Notes: generated by a model not told the origin, from the letters alone. DNA of 64,000 nt from Pseudobacteroides cellulosolvens ATCC 35603 = DSM 2933 (GCF_001262605.1 NZ_LGTC01000001.1:868001-932000); one strand, 5' to 3'; numbered from the stretch's first letter, positions 9,806 through 18,558 are shown. Translations and numbers: made by a program.

Positions 9806-11604
9806 AAGGCTTAAGTGATATTGTGGATATTTCTGAAGGAAATGGGTTTGTACTTGCACTTTCAAGGAACGGTAAAGTTTGGGGATGGGGAAAGAACTCA
9901 GATTATCAACTTGCTGACCAATCGTGCCGGAATATGAGTAAACCGATTATGATTTCTGGCTTGTCGGATATTATCGCCATTGATGCTGGAGGATCTCAAT
10001 CTGTTGCAGTGGATAAGGACGGAAAAGTATATCACTGGGGTGTGTATGAAGGTCCATGGTTATATGTAAAAATGCCACAGCATGTTTCCTCCATATCAGA
10101 AGTGGTGCAGGCAGCAGCAGGCTTTAACTTCAACCTTGTACTTAAGGATGACGGTTCGGTATGGGGATGGGGTTGTTCAGGGGCAGGCGGTCTAGGCAAC
10201 AAGGCGGCTGCCAGGGAATTTATGATATATGCTGACAGTCCTGTAAAAGCTGAATTAGATGTAAAAATCAAAAGTTTATCGGCAAACCAGAATTATGTAT
10301 TTGCTGTTGATGAAAACGGGGAAGTATGGATGTGGGGGACAGATGAAAGAAATAATAAAGTACCTGTACCAACAAAAATCAATGGTTTGACTGCAATAAC
10401 TCAAGTTTCTTCCGGCGGAGGTTATGGAGCGGCCGTTGATGATAAAGGAGAAATATGGGTTTGGGGCGATAATAATTATGGACAGTTTGGTAATGGCAAG
10501 ACAGGGTATGAAAATATGCCTGTGAAGAATGGTATTGCTAATACAGCAAGTGTTTCGTGTTCGGGTGATTTAATGCTTGCGGTTAACAAGTCCGGAAGTG
10601 TTCAGGCAATGGGCAATAATGAGTACGGACAATTGGGTAATCTGACGACTTTGAAAAGTACTGAGCCGGTTTATGTATTGGTAGAGGAAATTCTTCAGCC
10701 GTCAACTACACCTACACAGACACCAGTACCGGTGGAAACATCAACACCGGAAGCTACGGCTGTTGTGACACCGACAGCAACTGAAAAAACAGTTGAGACA
10801 CCGACGCCAACACAAGAACCTGTACCAACCGAGACGGCTACACCGACACCAAAAGGTCCGGTTATTATACCTGATTCGGGAACAACACAATTACCGGTGA
10901 TTACAACAACACCAACCGTGACGTCAACAGTTACACCGACAGCAACGCGTACGGCAACGCCAACACCAACACCAACACCAACACCAACACCAACACCAAC
11001 ACCAACACCAACACCAACACCAACAGCTGTGGTGGAACCTACAGTTAAAGTACCTGCATTTATTGAGTTTAAGGACATAAAAGGCCATTGGGCAGAAAAC
11101 TATGTGCTGAACCTTGTTGAAAAAGGTATCATCACCGGATACAAGGACGGTACAGTAAGACCAAATGCATTTATAACAAGGGGTGAAATGGCAAAGATTT
11201 TGGTTCTTGCTCGAGGGTATAAAATCATTGGTAATTCCGAATCAAGTTTTTCAGATAACGATAAAATACCAGAATGGGCTAGAGGGTACATAGTCACAGC
11301 ATACGAGAATGGAATAATCAAGGGTTATCAGGACGGCAGCTTCAGGGCTACCAGTCTTGTAACAAGAGCGGAAATGGTGGTTATGGTCATGAGGGCTTTT
11401 GGATACAGCGAGACGGATGATGTCATAGTTGAATTTAAAGATGCCCGCAAAATACCCTCATGGGCGGTAGGTTATGTTAATAAGGCATATGAAGTCGGTA
11501 TAATAAAAGGGTATATTGATAACGAAATCAAACCCAATGAAAGTATTACAAGAGGAGAGGCATTTACAATTCTGTCCAGATGCTACATCGCCCGACGCCA
11601 CTGA
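9727..11604 (+). CDS. Giant surface protein, C-terminal part: RCC1 repeats, Thr/Pro linker, three SLH domains
   Basis: This frame continues the preceding gene after the apparent -1 shift at 9769-9772. Its own first ATG has no ribosome binding site and is probably not used. It encodes RCC1-type propeller repeats (VWGWGKNSDYQLAD, VWMWGTDERNN, IWVWGDNNYGQFGNG), then a Thr/Pro/Val-rich linker of about 115 residues. Three SLH domains end the protein (FKDIKGHWAENYVLNLVEKG, FSDNDKIPEWARGYIV, FKDARKIPSWAVGYVNKAYE). SLH triplets bind pyruvylated secondary cell-wall polymers and hold the protein in the S-layer. A protease joined to an RCC1 propeller and SLH suggests a cell-bound processing enzyme. If the shift is real, the C-terminal anchor is lost from most product. 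Confidence 0.8.
   Translation: MGKWTLWSARKRKEGDNIFSSSPSKVEGLSDIVDISEGNGFVLALSRNGKVWGWGKNSDYQLADQSCRNMSKPIMISGLSDIIAIDAGGSQSVAVDKDGKVYHWGVYEGPWLYVKMPQHVSSISEVVQAAAGFNFNLVLKDDGSVWGWGCSGAGGLGNKAAAREFMIYADSPVKAELDVKIKSLSANQNYVFAVDENGEVWMWGTDERNNKVPVPTKINGLTAITQVSSGGGYGAAVDDKGEIWVWGDNNYGQFGNGKTGYENMPVKNGIANTASVSCSGDLMLAVNKSGSVQAMGNNEYGQLGNLTTLKSTEPVYVLVEEILQPSTTPTQTPVPVETSTPEATAVVTPTATEKTVETPTPTQEPVPTETATPTPKGPVIIPDSGTTQLPVITTTPTVTSTVTPTATRTATPTPTPTPTPTPTPTPTPTPTPTAVVEPTVKVPAFIEFKDIKGHWAENYVLNLVEKGIITGYKDGTVRPNAFITRGEMAKILVLARGYKIIGNSESSFSDNDKIPEWARGYIVTAYENGIIKGYQDGSFRATSLVTRAEMVVMVMRAFGYSETDDVIVEFKDARKIPSWAVGYVNKAYEVGIIKGYIDNEIKPNESITRGEAFTILSRCYIARRH
10960..11025 (+). repeat. Eleven tandem CCAACA hexamers in the Thr/Pro linker
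   Basis: The unit CCAACA is repeated eleven times without change and encodes a Pro-Thr repeat in the linker before the SLH domains. Perfect short tandem repeats like this vary in copy number by slippage without breaking the frame. Confidence 0.9.
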
Positions 11605-11766
11605 GCCGGACCCTCAGAGACATTCTACTTTGGTGCACTAGCCGGTGAATTAGTGTGGTGCGGCTATCATTGTAGTTTTCATAAAAAGTTTTTTTATTGT
11701 ATTATTGTTGAGAAAACTAAAATATTTTTGAATGTTATTACTTTTAGAAATTAAAGGAGATTTTTT

Positions 11767-12255
11767 ATGGGTTACTATGTGCGGGCATTTTGTACTTCAG
11801 ATCGAGTTCCAACTATTAAGGAAATATTTGATTGGGCAGCATCTCAAGGTTATAAATTAGGGGTTTCAGATAATTTTAAGGATATTGATATGAAATCTAA
11901 TAATTGGGAGCGAGTTGATATTTTATATAAAGCAGGCAAGTTACCAATCTTATCCGAAATAAATCGAGATGAAGGTACTGATAATTGTTTAATGAGAGAA
12001 GAAATTGAGGAATTTAAGGAGCGTTTATCAGAGGTCAGGGGTTTATTAAACATAAAAAAGAAAAAAGTTGAAACTCACCTTGCAAACACCAGGTATATAG
12101 TAGCAAATGAATTACCAATAAGCAATATAGATGATGATGGCTATAATGCAAATTATATCTTCTTGAAATATTTTGTTGTTCATTGTGGTGGTATGATTCA
12201 AGCAAATGGTGAAGGTTTTTATGAAGGTGATAAATTGATAATAAAAATTGATTAG
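11767..12255 (+). CDS. Hypothetical 162-residue soluble protein
   Basis: The ATG lies behind a clear AAAGGAGATTTTTT. The product (MGYYVRAFCTSDRVPTIKEIFDWAASQGYKLG...) is soluble, without signal peptide or membrane segment, and has a charged helix around residues 80-110 (REEIEEFKERLSEVRGLLNIKKKK). No family is recognised. It stands alone between the giant SLH gene and an RNA-like element. Size and setting would fit an orphan immunity-type or accessory protein, but nothing in the sequence proves this. Confidence 0.6.
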   Translation: MGYYVRAFCTSDRVPTIKEIFDWAASQGYKLGVSDNFKDIDMKSNNWERVDILYKAGKLPILSEINRDEGTDNCLMREEIEEFKERLSEVRGLLNIKKKKVETHLANTRYIVANELPISNIDDDGYNANYIFLKYFVVHCGGMIQANGEGFYEGDKLIIKID

Positions 12256-12274
12256 ATCAAATTAGGCAGGATTA

Positions 12275-12420
12275 TAAGGGTGCAACATCATTGTTACACT
12301 CTGAGTAACGGTACACCATGCAAGTCCGATTCATCGACGCCGGAAATGGCAAGGGTTGTGTGAAATACCACGCTATGCCACCCATCCAGGGTGGATTAAT
12401 AAGGTGTTTCGATGGAGTGA
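12275..12420 (+). ncRNA. Candidate structured RNA (HEARO/omega-RNA-like remnant), copy 1
   Basis: A GC-richer, hairpin-dense stretch lies between two AT-rich genes. It includes TCGACGCCGGAAATGGCAAG, then GTGTG...CCACGC, then CCACCCATCCAGGGTGG, which is a perfect short stem. A related block occurs at 15350-15441 (TTCGACGACGCAAATGACAGG). The order resembles my recollection of HEARO/omega RNAs that accompany IsrB/IscB genes, but no such gene follows, so this would be an orphan. A covariance-model search would decide. Confidence 0.35.
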
Positions 12421-12454
12421 AGTCTATAACTGATATAAAAGAAGGGTTAAAAAT

Positions 12455-12745
12455 ATGAATGAAAATGAGTTTAAAGTTTCTAAATATAAAACATGGTTAT
12501 GAGCTTGGGCGAACGATAGTTTTCCAGTTGAAATAAGAAAAGAATCAGAATGCTTAAAAGATATTTTCAAAAAGACAGGATTTGATATTTTTATAGAACC
12601 ATCAATAGAAGGTGATATGGATATAGCTATTGGCTTCACAGCATTAAGTGTAAATCAATTAAATGCTTTAGGAAGTTATAAAGTACCCGAAAAGGATATG
12701 GCTTTGTTTTTGGCACTAATACGGGAAAAGAAACAATTTGTTTAA
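12455..12745 (+). pseudogene. Hypothetical gene with an in-frame TGA
   Basis: An ATG with a GAAGGG leader opens a frame that stops at TGA after 15 codons. The same frame then runs for another 80 codons (AWANDSFPVEIRKESECLKDIFKKTGFDIFI...) to a TAA. The coding character after the stop suggests a nonsense mutation in a small gene of about 96 residues. No selenocysteine element is apparent. Family not recognised. Confidence 0.45.
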
Positions 12746-12776
12746 AGATATCTATTTGGCACAATATAATTAAAGG

Positions 12777-13577
12777 CCGCCACATCCCTGTGTACGCCTT
12801 GTTGGGCTATAACCCCTGTGTAACAAACAGGAATAAAGCCTTCGGGCTATTTAATATAGAAATTGCACCAAACTGTTTCGTTGAATTCAAGGGGTGAAAT
12901 TCCCCTTGCTGCCTGGAGTTAACATCGATAATACCACCTGTTAAGTGGGAGATGAGGCAAGTACTAATCCTCTACTATGCGTCTTGAACCTGCCAGTTGA
13001 AGATGTATAAAGTGTAGTGAAGCCGTAACCTAGGTTGCATAGGCGAGCAGTGCAGCGAAGCGGAACGGCCAGCCTGAAAAGCCTAAACTGCAAGGCATGG
13101 CATAATAATGGTGCGGGTATCCCAGAGGCATGGTTAATTAAAACTGAACATGTGTCGTAAAGCTTCGTCAGGCGGTGGCCGGTGAAAGTCGGAAGTTTGA
13201 AGGTCGAGCAATTCTCATGCCACGGTAGCATTGCTCGTTGCAGCCTGAAATGACTGCAAACTTAATTGTGAAACTGTAACTCAAACAATATAAAGCACCT
13301 TCCGGAGCACAGCAGGACCTAAACCTCTTAATTGATAAGGATAGATGGCAGCAGGATGAACAAGTACCTGCAAATGGACAAAAATAAGCTGATAGGACTG
13401 ATACAAAAATCAATAAAGGACTATAGACCCAAACCTGTCAGGCGAACATACATAAAGAAGGAAAACGGCAAGTTAAGACCCTTGGGAATAACAACGGTCA
13501 TTGACAAAATAATTCAAGAATGCATAAGAATAATAATTGAACAAATATGCGAAGCAACCAAGTTAATACAAGAGTGA
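12777..13577 (+). mobile_element. Truncated group II intron, copy 1 (ribozyme 5' region plus start of the maturase ORF)
   Basis: A long GC-rich, strongly structured tract shares block after block with a second copy at 15442-15841: CTGTGTAAC, GGAATAAAGCCTTCGGGC, ACTAATCCTCTACTATGCGTCTT, GAGGCATGGTTAATTAAAAC and CATGTGTCGTAAAGCTTCG. It ends in a reverse-transcriptase fragment typical of group II intron-encoded proteins, which fixes the identity. Domains downstream of the ORF, including the catalytic domain V, are absent, so it cannot splice. The 5' boundary is approximate. Confidence 0.75.
13332..13577 (+). pseudogene. Group II intron reverse transcriptase/maturase, N-terminal fragment
   Basis: The 81-codon fragment contains [20 protein letters not shown] and [20 protein letters not shown]. 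This is the RT-0/RT-1 region of group II intron reverse transcriptases (consensus [20 protein letters not shown]...DRIVQ). A likely initiator is the ATG at 13356. The catalytic YxDD region and the maturase domain are missing. It lies inside the intron tract as expected for an intron-encoded protein. Confidence 0.75.
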
Positions 13578-13736
13578 AATCTAAAGCAATAGTTGTTTTT
13601 TGATCATGCATTAATGATAATTAGTAACATATAAGCAAATTGCCACAATTTTGCGGAGATTTACGTTTTTATTTTATATAAAATATTCTTAGGTTATCTG
13701 TAAAACAAATACATAGTTATGAAAGGAGCGATTTTG

Positions 13737-14525
13737 ATGTCTTATAAGTATATAATTACTATAATTTTAGTATTTATATTATTGAGTGGATGCAGTTCCA
13801 AAGAGCCAGCTTCAGATATCCATGAAAGCGGCACTAACATAGCTGCAAATGAAGATACAGCATCAGCCCAGCCAAACAACGAATCAGATTATTCATCCTC
13901 GGGAGATTCAGTATCTAATATGACTCCTAGTCCTTCTTACTCAACCTCGACAGTGATGGCTAAAACATCTGATACACAAAAGACATCTAGTCCACCCAAA
14001 TCAACAGATTCTCAGAAAACAACTCGGGCTCCAAAAGATTCTGCAAAACCTGGAGCTAAATTGTCCCAGAATTCCACATCAAATCAGTCGCAAAAACCTT
14101 CAGTATCAGGAGATCCAAAAGCCAATCGCCAGAATGCAGATGTTATGGGAGAAATAGAATCCGTATCTGCAGATACAATAAAAGTCAAGCTTATTGAAAT
14201 GCCGCAATTTAATCGAAATAGGGACAATTTGCCAATATTAACACCAGTACCTGATGGAAATGGGCAAATTAAGGAGATGCCATCTGGCGGAAATGTGGGT
14301 GATAGACCTAAAAGACAGGAACAGACAGTAAAGTATACTGGGGAAACAAAGACTTTGAAGTTATCGTCACAAGTAGATATTTCTTCAATGCAAAGAGTTA
14401 ATCAGGAGATGGCAGAAACAAAGCTCCTATTGAAGGATTTAAAAGCAGGTGACATTATTTCTGCATGGTATTCTGATAATTCAACAGATACGGTTTCAAA
14501 GATAAGTATTAGATCTAAAAGATAA
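13737..14525 (+). CDS. Lipoprotein with a Ser/Thr-rich linker
   Basis: The ATG at 13737 has AAAGGAG seven bases upstream and yields a clean lipoprotein signal (IITIILVFILLSGCSS, lipobox LSGC). An ATG 18 bp earlier overlaps the ribosome binding site. After the cysteine comes a low-complexity Ser/Thr/Pro/Lys linker to about residue 130. A C-terminal domain of about 130 residues follows (GEIESVSADTIKVKLIEMP...KTLKLSSQVDISS...LLKDLKAGDIISAWYSD). That domain resembles small metal- or nucleotide-handling beta-barrel domains of the DUF5666 kind, but this is uncertain. The protein should be anchored on the outer face of the membrane. Confidence 0.75.
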   Translation: MSYKYIITIILVFILLSGCSSKEPASDIHESGTNIAANEDTASAQPNNESDYSSSGDSVSNMTPSPSYSTSTVMAKTSDTQKTSSPPKSTDSQKTTRAPKDSAKPGAKLSQNSTSNQSQKPSVSGDPKANRQNADVMGEIESVSADTIKVKLIEMPQFNRNRDNLPILTPVPDGNGQIKEMPSGGNVGDRPKRQEQTVKYTGETKTLKLSSQVDISSMQRVNQEMAETKLLLKDLKAGDIISAWYSDNSTDTVSKISIRSKR

Positions 14526-14739
14526 TAGAATATTTGGTAAAGCAGAAAAACGAATTGTATAATTACAGTTGGTTTTTTTTGTTAAATTTAAATTTATCAT
14601 TACAATTTCCATTCTTTTATATAGAATTTAATTAATGCTGTAAAACATTGTTTGTGCAATGTTTCACTTAGAAATAATGATTATACCTAAAATACATATT
14701 CATTGGGGGACTGTGGCAACATAAAGACTTAAAAAGGGA

Positions 14740-15300
14740 TTGGCATTAATTGTTATGATGCTTGTACATTTAGTAGTGTCAGCTGGGGGAAGTGTTACAG
14801 CAGATAAAATTACAACTGTTATTACATGGACAAATCCTTTTTTAGGACCAATGGGACCTACCTTATCATGAGGATATATTTTAAAAGTATCACTTACAGA
14901 TGCAAATGGGAGTCCATTAAGTGACAAATCTATTACCTGGAGTATACAATCAGTAGGCGTTTCAAATCAAACAACAATGAAAGATATTAATGGGGTGTCA
15001 CAGAATATTCTTTATATTGCACATCTTGATAAAAATGAAACCTATACCGCAAAAGTATATGTTTATTTTGCTGGTGATGAAAAATATGAAAGATCCACGT
15101 ATACTATTAATATTAAGTGCTATGATTATGGACCAACTGGAGCACCAACCTTCTTTCCAGGGTCAACCACACCAACCCTAACTCCGGTAGTTACACCAAA
15201 ACATTCATATATGGGAAGTAAACAAATAAAGGCTGCACAAATTGAAAAGATTAATTCAATGATAGTAGGAGTAGCAGAATACAAAAAAACATTCATATGA
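14740..15300 (+). pseudogene. Secreted Ig-like/Thr-Pro protein with an in-frame TGA
   Basis: The frame begins with a signal-peptide-like run (GLALIVMMLVHLVVSAGGSVTA), is interrupted by TGA at 14869-14871, and continues for 143 codons. The continuation has a beta-sandwich-like stretch (ILKVSLTDANGSPLSDKSIT) and the start of a Thr/Pro linker (STTPTLTPVVTP). It then ends in an unrelated-looking tail, just before the second RNA-like/intron element, which may have truncated it. TTG 14740 and ATG 14755 are both possible starts. Probably a surface protein that has decayed. Confidence 0.5.
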
Positions 15301-15349
15301 AGAAAAGCATTTAATTACATAGACTATATCAAGATCAAAATACCAAAAT

Positions 15350-15441
15350 CGGGTGCAAGCACCGCCTACGCAGAAGGGGTCTGTAGGTTCGATTCTTCGA
15401 CGACGCAAATGACAGGCATTATCGGTAAGAAGAGGCGAGCC
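15350..15441 (+). ncRNA. Candidate structured RNA (HEARO/omega-RNA-like remnant), copy 2
   Basis: The segment has a CCTAC...GTAGG stem followed by TTCGATTCTTCGACGACGCA and AATGACAGGCATTATCGG. It parallels the element at 12275-12420 in order and in the CGACG-AAATG core. It abuts the second intron copy directly. The TTCGATTC looks like a tRNA T-arm, but no acceptor or anticodon arm can be built around it. Confidence 0.3.
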
Positions 15442-15841
15442 GTGCCATCCGTGGGTATGACTTATTGGGATATAACCTCTGTGTAACAAGGAGGAATAAA
15501 GCCTTCGGGCAATTTATTGAAATTGTACCAAACTGTTTGTCAAATTGAAAGGGTGAATTTACCTTTGATACAAAGAGGTAACGTCGCTAATACCACCTGA
15601 TAAGTGGGAGATGGGGTAAGTACTAATCCTCTACTATGCGTCTTAAACCTGCTAGTTTAAGGAGAATATGTAGTGAAGTCGTAGCCTGTATAACCTAAAC
15701 CGAAAGGCATGGCTTAATATATGGAGCGGGTATCCAAGAGGCATGGTTAATTAAAACTGAACATGTGTCGTAAAGCTTCGGTAGGTGCAACGAAAGTCGA
15801 AAATTTGAAGGTGGGGCAATCCTTATGCCACGGTAGTTTCT
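15442..15841 (+). mobile_element. Truncated group II intron, copy 2 (ribozyme fragment only)
   Basis: The tract starts at GTGCCATCC and follows copy 1 through CTGTGTAAC, GGAATAAAGCCTTCGGGC, ACTAATCCTCTACTATGCGTCTT and CATGTGTCGTAAAGCTTCG to ATGCCACGGTAG. It then breaks off into AT-rich DNA. The block between TGTAGTGAAG and CCTAAAC is shorter than in copy 1. No reverse transcriptase remains here. Confidence 0.7.
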
Positions 15842-16034
15842 TTTATTATGTGTTAAAGTTCGTTATCTATAGGTAAAATTATTAAATAGTGACTTTTAGC
15901 ACCATGCCCATATAAATTTATATGTTACAATCACAAATAAAAAGTATATGTGTATTACAAAAACAAAGTTTATCATGATTTACAATAATTTTGCACTATT
16001 TTAAACTTATATAGTTATATAGGAGGGGTTTTAT

Positions 16035-16225
16035 ATGAGGAAGAGAATCATGGATTTAAAAGTATTATTGATTTTTGCAATTACACTATCAGTTGTTTAT
16101 TCATTGGCACTTTTTTCATTTGCTTATACCCCGCCATCAACACAAGATTCGGTATCGATAGCTTCTGATGAATTTTTATTTATTAAAACCCATACGGATA
16201 AAGAAGGAGTAGGAGAAGTCGACGG
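16035..16225 (+). pseudogene. N-terminal stub of a secreted protein, interrupted by IS91-type DNA
   Basis: A perfect AGGAGGGG ribosome binding site and ATG start a signal peptide (MRKRIMDLKVLLIFAITLSVVYSLALFSFAYTPPSTQ) and about 30 residues of mature protein. From about 16225 the frame runs antisense to a transposase remnant, so the gene is cut by insertion or recombination. Its downstream half is not seen here. Confidence 0.55.
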
Positions 16226-16229
16226 CTTT

Positions 16230-16582
16230 CATATATTGATTTTCCAACCTCTGTGTGTATATCTGGCAACATATCTTACTACATGCCATGGTGACTTGAA
16301 AGGTTTTTTACTATGGACAACCCAATTCAAGTGGTATAAACTGTTAATGAGTGAATTGAAGTTGTCACCAGAGTAAAGTTCCTGAGAATCACCAAAAAGC
16401 TTGATCTGATTTTTCTTCCAGGCTTGCTGGAGATGCTCAAGGAACTTTCCTCTGAACTTCTTCGATAATGCTTTAACAGGAAGAAAGAATTTTTTACTGG
16501 AGCGGATGAAGTTAAGTCCATTGTTTGACAGGCCTCCACCGGGTGCGGTTCGCCGTGTTGCGGCATAAGTTCGACATAGCAA
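16230..16582 (-). pseudogene. IS91-family (Y2/HUH-type) transposase fragment
   Basis: On the minus strand the frame reads PGGGLSNNGLNFIRSSKKFF, then LPVKALSKKFRGKFLEHLQQ and ends HVVRYVARYTHRGWKINI. This is the characteristic FF.PV..LS..FRGKFL ... RY..RYTHR signature of IS91/IS801-type transposases. The catalytic tyrosine region is lost and both ends are truncated. It interrupts the plus-strand secreted-protein stub. The integrase remnant at 4.5 kb may have belonged to the same kind of element. Confidence 0.7.
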
Positions 16583-16614
16583 CCCGAACGAAAAGCAAGC
16601 CAGTCTAAAAGACT

Positions 16615-16675
16615 GAACTGTTCTGATAAATTCAAGGGTGAAAGTCCCTTGCAGTGTAGAGTCACACTACACATT
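16615..16675 (+). mobile_element. Short group II intron ribozyme fragment
   Basis: The run GACTGAACTGTTCTGATAAA followed by TTCAAGGGTGAAAGTCCCTTGCAG parallels the intron segment at 12871-12912 in copy 1 (AACTGTTTCGTTGAATTCAAGGGGTGAAATTCCCCTTG). It includes the conserved CAAGGG...CCCTTG hairpin. It lies just upstream of a maturase C-terminal fragment and may be from a third intron. Confidence 0.45.
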
Positions 16676-16693
16676 TAATATATATACAAAAAA

Positions 16694-17062
16694 CATCATA
16701 AGAAATATAGAGTAAAGCTTGAAGAACTAACCAATAGGCCCCAAAGGCATAAAAGATACAAATCTAGGACATATGCAATAAGAGTTGGAGAAATGAACAT
16801 AGGAATAACAAAAGCATTCATAACACATAGTCAATAGGTAAGACGCTCATATAATCAGAAAACATCGCCATATACAGAGGAAGGGAGAGATCTTTATTTG
16901 AAGCAGACAAATAAGAAACTTCCTTTAAACAGGCCACCATTATATGATGTCGTAGAACTGGAGCAATGTAAAGAAGATAAAGTAAACTTTGAATTTTACA
17001 TGAATAGAGAATATGCGTATAATAGAGATTTATATAAAAGTAATCAAAATAATTCTAAATGA
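16694..17062 (+). pseudogene. C-terminal fragment of a group II intron maturase/endonuclease, with an in-frame stop
   Basis: One frame reads KYRVKLEELTNRPQRHKRYK, a TAG at 16835, then SPYTEEGRDLYLKQTNKKLP, LNRPPLYDVVELEQ and FEFYMNREYAYNRDLYK before a stop. The pattern YT..GR.L..KQT.KK ... F..F.NREYA.NRD matches the region before the HNH endonuclease in some group II intron-encoded proteins. There is no start codon and the HNH cysteines are missing. Confidence 0.5.
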
Positions 17063-17071
17063 GGTGTAGTT

Positions 17072-17511
17072 GTGAAAAGTATAATAGAAATTAGAGAAGA
17101 GCACTTAAAAAATGTGCTGAATTATATGCAAGAGTATTCAACGCAGAACCATGGAATGATAAGTGGTCAACAGAAACAGCTTTTAGAAGATTGTTAGATA
17201 TTTATAACTCACCTAGTTTTGTTGGCATCCTTTATTTCAAAGAAGAGGAGATTAAAGGTGCTATATTTGGCAATTGTGAACAATGGTATGAAGGGTTTCA
17301 TTTTAATTTGAAAGAAATGTTTGTGTCAAACGAGCTACAAGGAATGGGAATGGGTAGAGAATTGCTTAAATCATTGGAAGAGAAATTAAGAGTAATGCAA
17401 GTGGGTACAATTATTCTTTTTACATCCAAAGGAAATTTGACAAGTGAGTTTTACATAAAAAATGGTTTTAAAGAACTAGGTTTTATGGCTATGATGGATA
17501 AAAATATTTAG
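17072..17511 (+). pseudogene. GNAT-family N-acetyltransferase with a one-base frameshift
   Basis: A GAGGTG-led GTG starts the expected N-terminus (VKSIIEIREEHLK). After the six-A run at 17107-17112 the frame breaks. Adding one A restores ...KCAELYARVFNAEPWNDKWS and runs into the 106-codon downstream frame. That frame carries the acetyl-CoA-binding region (MFVSNELQGMGMGRELLKSL) and the C-terminal TSKGNLTSEFYIKNGFKELG. The restored protein of about 146 residues is a normal GNAT enzyme. The shift in a homopolymer may be a mutation or a sequencing error. Confidence 0.7.
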
Positions 17512-17608
17512 GCCTATTAGTTTCTTTATAAATTTACTTCTGAGAACATGTTTTTTTGGGGGGGTGGCCATCCGTAGCCTCTTCTAGCTATGCAGGGCAG
17601 GGAACTCT

Positions 17609-17768
17609 ACATATCAACACATGCCCGTAAAAGTGCGGATAGAAAGGTCATGAAGAATAGCTTCGCAGGTCATCCCATATAGAAGATTCGCACCACACCG
17701 TTTCGCCGACCGCACATCGGCACTCATGGGTATTTCTTTGGGGTCCGGCTCAAACGGCGTCGGCATAA
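17609..17768. repeat. Dispersed structured repeat, copy B
   Basis: This is the second copy of the element at 147-303. It shares ATATCAACACATG, the block from CACCACACCGTTTCGCC to the GGTATTTCTTTGGGGTCCGG core, and CTCAAACGG-GTCGG. The stems differ in sequence between copies while pairing is largely kept (CCGTA...TGCGG here, ACCGTA...TACGGT in copy A), as expected for structured RNA. No gene in the flanks explains it. Confidence 0.6.
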
Positions 17769-17850
17769 AACATTTTACGCCATTCCCTTTACGAGTCGCT
17801 CAATGAAGTATTTTGAAAATGAACAAGAATTAAGAACGGAGTGATAAATT

Positions 17851-18558
17851 TTGAGGAAAATAGTTTTATTAATTGTTTTAAGTTTTCTTTTGTCTTTTAC
17901 AGTTGGTTGTTTTGCTAATACTCAAAAAGACCATAAAACGTTGAAAAAAAAGGGAGTAGAATTATTTTTACTACAACTAAAGAATCAATATAATTCCGTA
18001 TATGAGCATTGGGATGAACTGAAATTGAACACAGTAAAAATCATGGATAAGCCTTTGTTTGTGGAAAATGAAATAGAAATTATGACCGATGGAATCTTGA
18101 AAGTAAACAAGGAATTTTTTGTCGCAAAAGGAGAAGGAATTGACACAGGGCTTTTGAGTGAAGACAATACAAACAAAACTTTAAAATATGAAATTGATGG
18201 CAAGAGGTTCGAGGTGAATCAAAGTTCAAATAATTTTCTTTATAACTACTACATTCATGGTGTTTGTGTTGTTAGTGATGGAAATAGGATTATTTTTGTA
18301 AAACAGAATGATTTCAATAAAGCATATGCCGTAGGTGGAGTTTCTGGTGTAGAAAGGAAAACTAAGAAAGGTGCCATAGGAATTCCATATGTTTTGGTAG
18401 TTGATGGCAAACGAAATGAATTAGGTGTCATTAAGATTGGAGAAGGTGATTTTGCAGTTCCTGAAATCTTTGATTCATGGACTTATATGGGGTTTCCAGA
18501 TAATTTGCCCAATCTTATACCTAATGCTTCAACATTAAGCAAAGAACAAACTGATTAA
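17851..18558 (+). CDS. Lipoprotein of unknown function
   Basis: A TTG start follows AACGGAGTGA. The N-terminus is a lipoprotein signal (IVLLIVLSFLLSFTVGCFAN, lipobox TVGC). The mature part of about 215 residues is mixed alpha/beta with several turn-rich strands (KYEIDGKRFEVNQ, VCVVSDGNRIIFVKQ, GIPYVLVVDGKRNELGVIKIGEGDF). It looks complete and is not interrupted, unlike many neighbours. No family assigned. Confidence 0.7.
   Translation: MRKIVLLIVLSFLLSFTVGCFANTQKDHKTLKKKGVELFLLQLKNQYNSVYEHWDELKLNTVKIMDKPLFVENEIEIMTDGILKVNKEFFVAKGEGIDTGLLSEDNTNKTLKYEIDGKRFEVNQSSNNFLYNYYIHGVCVVSDGNRIIFVKQNDFNKAYAVGGVSGVERKTKKGAIGIPYVLVVDGKRNELGVIKIGEGDFAVPEIFDSWTYMGFPDNLPNLIPNASTLSKEQTD

Noticed and set aside
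10960..11025. Short tandem array as a CRISPR or satellite
   Set aside because: Perfect hexamers that code for Pro-Thr in a linker, with no spacer sequence.
10695..11078. Gly/Val-rich open frame antisense to the Thr/Pro linker
   Set aside because: It is the complement of the ACA/CCA repeat coding for the linker. It has no ribosome binding site and the same artefact appears over the other Thr/Pro linkers (21433-21825, 56128-56478).
12455..12745. Selenoprotein with TGA read as Sec
   Set aside because: No SECIS-like hairpin right after the TGA, the residue context is not catalytic, and nearby genes show the same kind of decay.
15372..15410. tRNA 3' half (TTCGATTC)
   Set aside because: No acceptor stem, D-arm or anticodon arm can be folded around it; the block is better explained by the repeated RNA-like element.
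15256..15489. Antisense ORF over the RNA-like/intron junction
   Set aside because: The frame runs antisense to structured non-coding sequence, has no ribosome binding site and resembles no family.
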